Origin: JBHENN01 sp046262015
GTDB taxonomy: Bacteria > Actinomycetota > CADDZG01 > WHSQ01
DNA: 64,000 nucleotides
Assembly (NCBI GenBank): GCA_046262015.1
Contig: JBHENN010000023.1
Span: 5,283-69,282 of the forward strand
Reading direction: 5' to 3'
The notes beneath the pieces are model-generated. The model saw only the letters and a list, made by a program, of their open reading frames with translations, made no database searches and had not been told where the DNA came from. The position numbers and the translations under genes are program-made. This document shows, one piece after another, positions 57,014 through 64,000 of the stretch; the first letter of the stretch is position 1; every line of letters begins with the position of its first letter.

Positions 57014-59079
57014 CCAGATGCCGCGGTCGAGGGACCGGCGCGCCGGACGGCGACGAACGCGGCGGTGCCGCCGGCCGCGGTCAGGCCGAGCGCGATCCAC
57101 GCGCGGCCGGCCGACAACGGTGAGCGCGCGACCGCCAGAACCACCGTCGCCGAGGCCACCACCAAGCAGGCCGACAGCGCAGGACCGATCGCGAGGACGT
57201 CGACGACGCGCGCGCCGAAAAGGAACCAGGAGGCAGCGAGGATCCCGGGCAGCGCCACGGCAAGCAAGCCGAGCGCGGCCCTCACCAGGTTCGCAAGGCC
57301 CGGGTCGGGTGGCGCGCCGGGGGCGTCGGCGGCGCTCGGGTAGGGCGGTTGGGCATCTCCGGCGAGCACATCGATCCGGCCGTCGTGAAGGGCCCAGACG
57401 TCGATGCCGTCGGCATCCGGCGCGGGGCTTTCGCCGGACGCGATCGGAGCGTTCGGACCGACCTCGTTGAACACCGCGGCGACGACCACGAGGGGATCGT
57501 CGTCGCCACCGGTCTCGTAGATCTCGTCGAGGGATGCCTCGGATAAGTCGTCGTAGGCGCGGTTGCCCGTCACCGTCGGCTCGTCGTTCAAGAACGACGC
57601 GAGCGCGCCCTGGTACACGTGGCCCCGGTCGACCTGCCCATCGGGCAGCCCGTGACGCGCGGTGTTCCCGTTGAGCTGGGTTATGCCCCACACCTGAGCG
57701 AGCGTCTCGATCTCGGGGGGCCTGGCGTCGCTCACGAACACGACGGGGCGATCCCTCTCGTCTACCGCGGCGAGGTTTGCGTTCAGCAGGCCGAGGTCGG
57801 CGCGCTTGCGATTGGTGAGCCAGCCGCGATCGGGGTCGCTCCAGCCCGACGCTGCGAGGCCGGTCGAGAGGTTCGTCACGAGAACGACGGCGATCGCCGC
57901 GACCCCAACGAGAGCGAGTCGGTGCGGCCCGCCGCGTCGCCCGAGGTCGATGAACAGCCGCAGGGCGAAGTACGCGCCGAGCCCCACGAGCAGCACCCAC
58001 GCCAGCGTCGTGTTGAAGAAACGGAAGTAGGGATATCTGAGCCCGGCGAGGAAGCCGAAGATGCCGAGCAACGGGCCCAGCCATACGACCGCGATCCGAG
58101 CGAGGTCGTCCTCGGCCCACCGGCGCCCTGCCGCCAAGAGTCCCACCAGACCCGCCGCGAGCAAAGGGCCGTTCAGTACGGGGCGCATCGCGGCCACCCA
58201 CTGCTCGAGGCGCGCGTAGAAGAAGCTCTTCTGGTAGGGGAACACCAGAGCCGACTCGCTCAGTGGCGCCGGCTCGCCCCAGATGCCGAAGGTCCACACC
58301 AGATAGGTGACGATCGCGGCGGCCAGCGCGACGGCGAGCATGGGCCCGTCCGCCATCACCACGCGGCGCACGCGCGCGCCGAGGTCGTGCTCACCGGCCG
58401 GTGACGGGGCGACGACGAGACGCGCCAGCGCGATCCCGCCCAGCATCAATCCGAAGATCGCGAGCGTGGTGGTATGCGTGATCCCGGCGACCGTCAGGAA
58501 AGCGAACAGACCGGCGCGGCCGGCCCACGACCGGCGCGCCGGTCCCAGGAACCACAACGCACCCGCTAGGAAGAAGACACCGAGGAGGTTGTCGAGGTAG
58601 CCGACGAACGGCGGGGTCAGCATCATCCCGCCGGCGCCGAGCGCTACCGCGTGCCACAGCAGCGGATCCGGGCGGGCCCGATACGCGAACCCGGCAAGGA
58701 GCAGCGCCGTGAGGACCGGGACCACGACCATGATGACTGCGATCGCCGAGCGCACGTCGATGTCCGCCACCCGGCCGACCACGCCCGTCAGGACCGGCGC
58801 GGCCACCCGGTAACCACCCGAGAACAACCCGAACGGCCCTTCGATCTGAAGGAGCGTCTCGGGCTGCTCGGTCAAAAGGGCGCGCGTGCGCCACGTGTAA
58901 TAGGCGGGGTCGCGCGTGGGGGCACTTCGGTCCGGATGCAGCAGGAAGGTGCCCCCGAACACCGCCACCAAGAGCACCGTCGTCGCCGCGAACGCGGCGG
59001 CGTGGCCCAGCGCCCGGCTCAGGCGGTCTGGGGCGTGCACCGAGCCCGGGGGGGCACCGTCCGCAGGGATCGTAGCCAT
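57010..59079 (-). CDS. Polytopic membrane protein, possible GT-C glycosyltransferase
   Basis: A 689-residue protein with about twelve membrane helices followed by an extracytoplasmic domain (SDARPPEIETLAQVWG) and two to three C-terminal helices. The first outer loop has RDPAYYTWRTRALLTEQ, with acidic and aromatic residues as GT-C enzymes have near their catalytic site. I do not recognise a specific family. It may add or remove a sugar on a surface polymer, using a polyprenyl-linked donor. The ATG at 59079 is preferred; another in-frame ATG at 59091 is possible. It leads the overlapping run with the O-antigen ligase and flippase genes. Confidence 0.65.
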   Translation of the reverse strand: MATIPADGAPPGSVHAPDRLSRALGHAAAFAATTVLLVAVFGGTFLLHPDRSAPTRDPAYYTWRTRALLTEQPETLLQIEGPFGLFSGGYRVAAPVLTGVVGRVADIDVRSAIAVIMVVVPVLTALLLAGFAYRARPDPLLWHAVALGAGGMMLTPPFVGYLDNLLGVFFLAGALWFLGPARRSWAGRAGLFAFLTVAGITHTTTLAIFGLMLGGIALARLVVAPSPAGEHDLGARVRRVVMADGPMLAVALAAAIVTYLVWTFGIWGEPAPLSESALVFPYQKSFFYARLEQWVAAMRPVLNGPLLAAGLVGLLAAGRRWAEDDLARIAVVWLGPLLGIFGFLAGLRYPYFRFFNTTLAWVLLVGLGAYFALRLFIDLGRRGGPHRLALVGVAAIAVVLVTNLSTGLAASGWSDPDRGWLTNRKRADLGLLNANLAAVDERDRPVVFVSDARPPEIETLAQVWGITQLNGNTARHGLPDGQVDRGHVYQGALASFLNDEPTVTGNRAYDDLSEASLDEIYETGGDDDPLVVVAAVFNEVGPNAPIASGESPAPDADGIDVWALHDGRIDVLAGDAQPPYPSAADAPGAPPDPGLANLVRAALGLLAVALPGILAASWFLFGARVVDVLAIGPALSACLVVASATVVLAVARSPLSAGRAWIALGLTAAGGTAAFVAVRRAGPSTAASG

Positions 59080-59132
59080 AGGCGGCGGCATCCTATCGGC
59101 GGCCCGAGCGACGCCTCGGGACGCGGCCGCGG

Positions 59133-60782
59133 TCAACCGGAGGGCGAGGGGCTCCCGCAGTCGATCTCGTCCAGCATGTCCGAGGGGATCGCCAGCTCGA
59201 ACAAGCGGTCGCTCGCGTCGAGCGCCCCGGAGCCTCCGATGAGGTCCCCCGGCTTCCATGCGTTGTCCTGCAGGCGATAGTCGCCCAGGAACCGGGCGAC
59301 CTCGTCGACCGTGACGCCCGTGCGCTCCAACGCGTCGGGCTTCAGGAACACCTCGGTTCCGGGAACGCGATCGGTGATCTCTCCGAACCGGCGGTCGATG
59401 TCCCTCACGACCTCTCCCGGATCGATGCCGTAGCCTCCGACCGCCTTCTCGTCGGGCTGCTGGCCGTGGTCGGCGGTCACGACCACCGCCCAGCGTTCCC
59501 TCCCCACCTCCCGATCGAGGAAATCAAGGAGCACGCCGAGCTGCCGGTCGGTCTCCTCCACCGACTGCCGCACCTCGTTCGAGGCCATGTTGAAGTAGTG
59601 ACCGAGCCGGTCGATCTGCTTGTAGTTGGTGAAGACGAGGTCGGTGACCGCGTCCTTGCCGTAACCGTCCGCGCGCATCATGTTGATCATGGCGCGCGTG
59701 TGATAGACGATGAACGCGGGCGTCTCCTCCCGGCGGGTCACGTCGTCGAGGATCGCCTTCTCACCCCACGCACCGTCGACCTCACCGTCGGCCGCGTCGA
59801 GCGCCCGGATATCGTCCTGCAGACCCGTCGTTGTGGCTAGGGCCGGCGGCAGGCGATAGTGCTTCGGGTTCGTGATCCATTCGTTCGTCTTGGTGTCGAG
59901 CCACACCGCGTCGTCCCGATCGCCTCCGGGTCGCTCGGCCCCCTGACCGATCATGCCGAGATGCCACGGCTCGTAACCGACCATCCCGATCTCTGCGGAG
60001 TTGCCGTGCAGCTCGTCCCATCGCTCGGCCAGCGCGGGCACCTGGATGAAACGCGATGACTCCCCGTTGACGAATGCGTCGACGACCGTGCCGTCCTCCG
60101 ATCGCAGCGGGATCCCCGTGATCCCGTGGACGTAGGGGAGCACACCGGTACCGAGCGTCGTGTGCACCGACGGCGTGACCGACGGCGACGACCCCACGGT
60201 CGCTTCCGTGTAGGACACGCCCTCGTCCATGATCCGTTTCAGGTTCGGCCACGCGTCCGGCCACTGGTCGAGGGTGTTCCATCCGCCACCGTCCCACACC
60301 ACCACGACGATCACCCGCGGGGGCGGGCGACCGAGGCGCGCCGCGTCGATCCGCGCGACCTCCTCCAGGACCTCCCCGTCCTCGGTCCGCAGCGAGCCCT
60401 TCAGGAGCGCGGCCAGCGTCGGAGCCACGTCCGCGAGCGTCGCCGCGCGATCTGCCTGCGCGGGCCCGCCCACGACCCCCGGTCCGTAGAAGACGAGCGG
60501 CACGCGCTGCAGGTAATCCCACGGGCCCGAGTGCCCCCACCCTCCGTTGGCGGACGATGCGAAGTAAGCCGGCGTGCGCGGCAGGATGGATATGTCCCCG
60601 GAGTGCCGCGCGAAGTAGCCCTTCTGGATGCGGTCGAGCCAGCGCTCCGGCAACGCGCACGCTTGCGCACGGAAGCTTGGCACCGGGTCAGCGCGGCCCT
60701 GGTAGACGACCGCCGCGGCCGCGATCACCCCTCCGGCAGCCGCCACCGCAAGGACGCGCGCTACGCGCCCATGAAGGATCAC
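59133..60782 (-). CDS. Circularly permuted alkaline-phosphatase-superfamily enzyme
   Basis: A 549-residue membrane-anchored protein (helix at 8-27). Residues about 45-150 read RIQKGYFARHSGDISILP, GWGHSGPWDYLQRVPLVFYGPG and ATLADVAPTLAALL, which normally form the C-terminal third of PafA-like phosphatases. The normal N-terminal half follows: VVVVWDGGGWN with Asp164, SSPSVTPSVHTTLGTG with Thr203 as nucleophile, YKQIDRLGHYF with Asp391 and His395, and VTADHGQQ with Asp438 and His439. His84 is the remaining zinc ligand. All seven residues are thus present in permuted order. It hydrolyses a phosphoester outside the cytoplasm. GTG start overlaps the MFS stop. Confidence 0.82.
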   Translation of the reverse strand: MILHGRVARVLAVAAAGGVIAAAAVVYQGRADPVPSFRAQACALPERWLDRIQKGYFARHSGDISILPRTPAYFASSANGGWGHSGPWDYLQRVPLVFYGPGVVGGPAQADRAATLADVAPTLAALLKGSLRTEDGEVLEEVARIDAARLGRPPPRVIVVVVWDGGGWNTLDQWPDAWPNLKRIMDEGVSYTEATVGSSPSVTPSVHTTLGTGVLPYVHGITGIPLRSEDGTVVDAFVNGESSRFIQVPALAERWDELHGNSAEIGMVGYEPWHLGMIGQGAERPGGDRDDAVWLDTKTNEWITNPKHYRLPPALATTTGLQDDIRALDAADGEVDGAWGEKAILDDVTRREETPAFIVYHTRAMINMMRADGYGKDAVTDLVFTNYKQIDRLGHYFNMASNEVRQSVEETDRQLGVLLDFLDREVGRERWAVVVTADHGQQPDEKAVGGYGIDPGEVVRDIDRRFGEITDRVPGTEVFLKPDALERTGVTVDEVARFLGDYRLQDNAWKPGDLIGGSGALDASDRLFELAIPSDMLDEIDCGSPSPSG

Positions 60783-62068
60783 CCCGCTGCCCGAGGCACG
60801 GCGCGCCCGAGCCGGAGCAGGCCGACGCGGCGGAACCACAGGCCGAGTCCGCCGAGGCCCACCAGGAAGGCGACCCCCATGCCCGACAGCAGCGCCCCCT
60901 GAGCGCCCCCGGTCCACAAGAGCTTCATGACGCCGGCCGCCACGACCCACGCGAGGTTGTAGGCGATGTCGTACAGCGAGAACGCGCGTCCCCGGAAGTC
61001 GTCGCCGAGGGCCTCCTGCACGAGCGTGTCGAGCGAGATCTTGGCGAGGAAGAAACCGAACCCCAACAGGAAAGTGAGGGCGCCCAGGCTGAGACGCGCG
61101 CCGACCGGTCCCAGGACGGCTACTGCGCTTCCTGCTACCGCCGAGGCCGCCAGTACCAGGTGGGCGGTGGTGTGGACCCGCTCGTGCAGGCGCCGGGCGC
61201 CCAGGAAGCCCAGAGCGGCTCCTGCGGCCCCGGCGCCGCCGGTCACGACCAGCACCTGGAGATCGTCGTCGGCAAGCAGCTCGCGTGCGATGAAGCCGAT
61301 CGCGACGATCGAGAAGCTCCACAACAGACGGAGCCAGAAGTACGTGGTGATCGCGGCCGCGGCCTGCGGTGTGGCGGCCACCTCCCGCACGCCGGCGGCG
61401 ATGCCGCTCATCACGGTCGTGGTCTCCATCCACCATCCCCGCCCCGAGCGCGCGCCGCCGGCGAAGCCCAGACCGCCGGCCGCGGCTGCCCCGGCGAGAT
61501 AGACGGCCGCCCCGACGAGCACGACGGGCTCGGCCGCCACGAAGCCGGCGGCCACGAGCGCGAGGCCGGCGCCGCCGAGCTGCGCCATGGCGCCCCCCAG
61601 CTGGGAGACCGCGTTCGCCTCGACCAGCGACGAGCCCCCAAGCGTCTCCGGCAGCGCGGCGGCCTTGGTCGCGAGCACCACCCGGGTCGAGGCCAGCGTC
61701 AACAGGAATGCCAGGAACAGCCCGGCGTCGCCGAGGAGACCCGTGCCGAACGCTCCCAGCGCCACGAGGACGAGCCCGCGCAACCCGTTCGCCAGCATCA
61801 GCAGACGGCGGCGGTCCCACCGGTCGATCACCACGCCCAGGAAGGGACTGACGATCGTGTAGGGGATGAAGACGTACAGGGCGATGCGCAGAAGCTCGTC
61901 CGGGGACCGCGCCCCCTCCAGGTCGAAACCCTCCTGTCCACCGAAAACGATCGACTTCGCGAGTGCAGCTTGGACGAGGCCGTCGCCGGCCTGCGCTGCG
62001 AATTGCACGGCCATGAGGAGCGTGAAATCGCGCGAGCGCGCGAACAGAGCGAAGGCGCGGCGCAGCAT
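60779..62068 (-). CDS. MFS transporter
   Basis: A 429-residue major facilitator protein with about twelve helices. The first cytoplasmic loop reads FLGVVIDRWDRRRLLML, the typical Asp-Arg/Arg motif, and later LGDDFRGRAFSLYDI marks the second half. It resembles the MFS group of DHA3 exporters. The ATG at 62068 overlaps the methyltransferase stop by one base (TGATG); upstream in-frame extension is antisense-like. The end overlaps the permuted phosphatase gene by four bases. The transported molecule is unknown; an envelope precursor or drug is possible. Confidence 0.87.
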   Translation of the reverse strand: MLRRAFALFARSRDFTLLMAVQFAAQAGDGLVQAALAKSIVFGGQEGFDLEGARSPDELLRIALYVFIPYTIVSPFLGVVIDRWDRRRLLMLANGLRGLVLVALGAFGTGLLGDAGLFLAFLLTLASTRVVLATKAAALPETLGGSSLVEANAVSQLGGAMAQLGGAGLALVAAGFVAAEPVVLVGAAVYLAGAAAAGGLGFAGGARSGRGWWMETTTVMSGIAAGVREVAATPQAAAAITTYFWLRLLWSFSIVAIGFIARELLADDDLQVLVVTGGAGAAGAALGFLGARRLHERVHTTAHLVLAASAVAGSAVAVLGPVGARLSLGALTFLLGFGFFLAKISLDTLVQEALGDDFRGRAFSLYDIAYNLAWVVAAGVMKLLWTGGAQGALLSGMGVAFLVGLGGLGLWFRRVGLLRLGRAVPRAAG

Positions 62069-62850
62069 CAGCCGGGAGCTTCGGAACGTTCGTACACCGA
62101 CACGTGCGCTCCGCTCTCCGAGGTGAACGGTTCTCCTCGCCAGCCTCCCCATCGGTCACGCAGCCTCAGCCCGGCGAGACGAGCCATCAGGTCCATCTCC
62201 GACGGCCACATGTACCGAAGCTGCACCGGGTACATCTCGATGCCTTGCGCTGTGATCGTGAGGTGCTGCGAGAACACCCGCTGGTTCACCGGATCGTGCC
62301 GGCTGACATCGAGCATCGCGCGGTCGACATCGACGACGTTGGCCTGGACGCGCTGGTGCCGGTCGAAGCGCGCCGGGTCGGGCACGAACGTCTCGGTCAC
62401 GAACACGCCGTCGGGATCGAGGTGGGCGGCGACGTTCCGGAAGCACCGCAGCTGATCCTCTTGCTCGACGAGGGCGAAGATCGTGTTGAAGACGAGATAG
62501 ATCAGCGCGAACGACCCGCTCACCGGAACCTCCGCGAGATCGCCCATCGTCACGGCGATGTCGGAACCGCCGGGCTTGGCCCGCATGCGCGCGACCATCG
62601 GTTCCGAGATATCGATCCCGTGCACCGGGACCCCCCGGGCGGCGAGGGGGAGCGCGATGCGTCCGGTTCCGATCGCGAGCTCGAGCGCGGGACGACCGGC
62701 GGCCAGCTCGGCCAGCGCATCGACGGTCGCCTCGACGTCGAACAGCCCCTGGTAGAGGTCGTCGTAAGCGCCGGCGATGCGCTCGCCATAGGTAGATGCC
62801 TCCCACTCGGTCATCGGCGTAGTCAACCATCCCTTCGCCGGCGCAGACAT
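62068..62850 (-). CDS. Class I SAM-dependent methyltransferase
   Basis: A 260-residue methyltransferase. ALELAIGTGRIALPLAARG is motif I, VHGIDISEPMVARM contains the ribose-binding Asp, and FALIYLVFNTIFALVEQEDQ is the usual motif IV region. YDDLYQGLFD precedes it. The acceptor cannot be predicted. The ATG at 62850 is used; an ATG at 62814 is in frame and neither has a clear Shine-Dalgarno. It is translationally coupled to the MFS gene that follows. Confidence 0.85.
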   Translation of the reverse strand: MSAPAKGWLTTPMTEWEASTYGERIAGAYDDLYQGLFDVEATVDALAELAAGRPALELAIGTGRIALPLAARGVPVHGIDISEPMVARMRAKPGGSDIAVTMGDLAEVPVSGSFALIYLVFNTIFALVEQEDQLRCFRNVAAHLDPDGVFVTETFVPDPARFDRHQRVQANVVDVDRAMLDVSRHDPVNQRVFSQHLTITAQGIEMYPVQLRYMWPSEMDLMARLAGLRLRDRWGGWRGEPFTSESGAHVSVYERSEAPG

Positions 62851-62948
62851 GCACCGGGGCGCGTCGGAACCTCCGTGCTAACCTCGGAACAGATCGCAGT
62901 GAGCGTTAATCGGTCCCTCCGCGCGATCTCTGACGGGAGGCTCCAGAC

Positions 62949-63986
62949 GTGGGTCTGAGAACCCTGGGCGTCGTCGTCGCACTCCTCCTCCTGACGTATG
63001 CCGCCGCACGCTACCGGCGCCGGCAGCTGCGCCGGGGGGAGATGCTGCTGGTCGCGCTGGTGTCCGGCGGGCTTCTCGTGGCGGGACTCGCCCCGTCCCT
63101 CCTCGACCCCGCGCTCGGGGCGCTTGGTTTCGAGGCCGGCGGCGAACGCCGCATCATCGGCCTGCTCGTCATCTCGAACCTGCTGACCCTGGCCCTGGTC
63201 TTCCGCGGTTTCAGTCGCGACGACCAGCTGTCCAACGAGCTCGGCGACCTGGTCGACCGCCTCGCGCTCGACCGGCTCGAAGACGCGGGTGAACTGGTCG
63301 CTCCGGGAGGGTGCGCGGTCGTGCTACCCGCGTACAACGAGGCTCAGAACCTCCCTGCGGTGCTGTCCGAGATGCCGGTGCGCATCGGCGCGATGACCGT
63401 TACTCCCGTCGTCATCGCAGACGGGTGCACGGATGCGACCGAAGCGACGGCGCGCTCGCTCGGCGCGGTCGTGATCCGGAGGGACCTGCGACGCGGGTCG
63501 GGCGCTGCGGTCAGGCTGGGCTACGCGGCAGCACTCACCTCGGGTGCGCGCGTCGTCGTCACGATGGATGCCGACGGGCAGCACGACCCGGCCGAGATGG
63601 CACGGTTGGTCGAACCGCTCCTGGACGGTAGCGCCGACATGGTGCAAGGGTCGCGTGTCCTCGGCAGCTTCCACACCGACTCGCGGCTACGAGCGTGGGG
63701 CGTGCGCGCCTTCTCGAAGGTGATCAGTCTGCTCGCGCGCATACGCATCACCGATCCCTCCACCGGCTATCGGGCCCTAACCGCCGAGGCGCTTCGACGC
63801 CTCGACCTGCGGCAGGACCAGTTCTACGTCTCCGAGATGATCCTCGACGCCGCCCGCAAAGGCATGACGGTCGCCGAGGTCCCGATAACGATCCGCCGGC
63901 GCGCCGGAGGCCTCACCAAGAAGCCCGCCTCGCTCCGGTACGCATGGGGGTTCAGCAAGGCGATCATGCGCACCTGGCTCCGCTGA
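62949..63986 (+). CDS. DUF2304 domain fused to GT2 glycosyltransferase
   Basis: A 345-residue protein in two parts. Residues 1-100 carry three hydrophobic helices and the RYRRRQLRRGE and LRR-like basic turns of DUF2304, a small membrane domain usually encoded next to polyprenyl-phosphate glycosyltransferases. Residues 118-345 form a GT2 domain: VVLPAYNEAQNLPAVL, VIADGCTDATEAT, VVTMDADGQHDPAEM with DAD, and TDPSTGYRALTAEAL. The GT2 part resembles dolichol- or undecaprenyl-phosphate sugar synthases, which make the lipid-linked sugar donor used by outer-face GT-C enzymes. GGGAGG precedes the GTG at 62949 by eight bases. Nothing follows it but 14 bases to the window edge. Confidence 0.85.
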   Translation: MGLRTLGVVVALLLLTYAAARYRRRQLRRGEMLLVALVSGGLLVAGLAPSLLDPALGALGFEAGGERRIIGLLVISNLLTLALVFRGFSRDDQLSNELGDLVDRLALDRLEDAGELVAPGGCAVVLPAYNEAQNLPAVLSEMPVRIGAMTVTPVVIADGCTDATEATARSLGAVVIRRDLRRGSGAAVRLGYAAALTSGARVVVTMDADGQHDPAEMARLVEPLLDGSADMVQGSRVLGSFHTDSRLRAWGVRAFSKVISLLARIRITDPSTGYRALTAEALRRLDLRQDQFYVSEMILDAARKGMTVAEVPITIRRRAGGLTKKPASLRYAWGFSKAIMRTWLR

Positions 63987-64000
63987 GCTGCGGGGGGTAG

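Noticed and set aside
1..64000. Mobile elements, prophage genes, CRISPR arrays, tRNA or rRNA genes
   Set aside because: No transposase, integrase, terminal repeats, regular spacer arrays or RNA gene cores were seen in reading both strands.

Overview
The window is a gene-dense, very G+C-rich bacterial chromosome segment with 54 protein genes, one of them cut by the left edge. Genes often overlap by 1 to 20 bases and many start with GTG or TTG. The lipid and CoA gene set (crotonyl-CoA carboxylase/reductase, ethylmalonyl-CoA mutase, AccD5-like carboxyltransferase), an LCP protein with a LytR_C tail, DUF4383 and DUF4012 proteins and the codon use point to an uncultured member of the Actinomycetota. 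The class cannot be fixed from this segment alone. I saw no tRNA or rRNA gene, insertion sequence, prophage, CRISPR array or replication origin. No gap between genes exceeds 300 bases; the longest is 51207-51471.

Layout. 1-6377: surface glycan genes (three GT4 glycosyltransferases, a GDP-L-fucose synthase, a YfhO-like membrane protein). 6358-10979: exported or anchored proteins (a phospholipase C/acid phosphatase-like enzyme, an endonuclease/exonuclease/phosphatase protein with Ig-like tails, an LCP enzyme). 11050-28998: central and CoA metabolism (aspartase, two-way acyl-CoA dehydrogenase/ccr unit, thiolase, methylmalonyl-CoA epimerase, carboxyltransferase, SDR, a fused double 3-hydroxybutyryl-CoA dehydrogenase, ethylmalonyl-CoA mutase), with a FadR-type regulator, a fatty-acid-hydroxylase-like protein, dodecin and a PurM-like enzyme. 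29130-31298: three tandem copies of an unrecognised secreted protein. 31428-47973: a second surface-polymer region with DUF4012, a nucleotidyltransferase, sn-glycerol-1-phosphate dehydrogenase, three alkaline-phosphatase-superfamily enzymes, a polyprenyl-phosphate sugar transferase, a CDP-alcohol phosphotransferase, GT2 and WecG/TagA glycosyltransferases, a UDP-galactopyranose-mutase-like flavoprotein and a sulfotransferase. 48008-51206: an overlapping three-gene operon of unknown purpose. 51472-63986: methyltransferases, a second sulfotransferase, flippase, O-antigen ligase, a circularly permuted phosphatase-fold enzyme, an MFS protein and a DUF2304-GT2 fusion.

How the genes may work together. 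The CoA block supplies most steps that turn acetyl-CoA through acetoacetyl-, 3-hydroxybutyryl- and crotonyl-CoA to ethylmalonyl-CoA, and that interconvert propionyl- and methylmalonyl-CoA. This fits the ethylmalonyl-CoA pathway or the supply of branched extender units. The two surface regions together encode sugar-nucleotide supply, lipid-linked initiation, extension, flipping, polymer ligation and LCP attachment. An unusual number of phosphoester enzymes and two PAPS-type sulfotransferases suggest a phosphorylated or sulfated envelope polymer.

The items I find most worth following are the operon at 48008-51206 (degenerate TusA-diiron fusion, cytosolic PhnD-like protein, acyl-CoA-dehydrogenase fold without the usual Glu), the permuted phosphatase-fold enzyme at 59133-60782, the possible glycerol-1-phosphate/CDP-alcohol branch at 34438-42724, and the tandem CxxCW secreted family.
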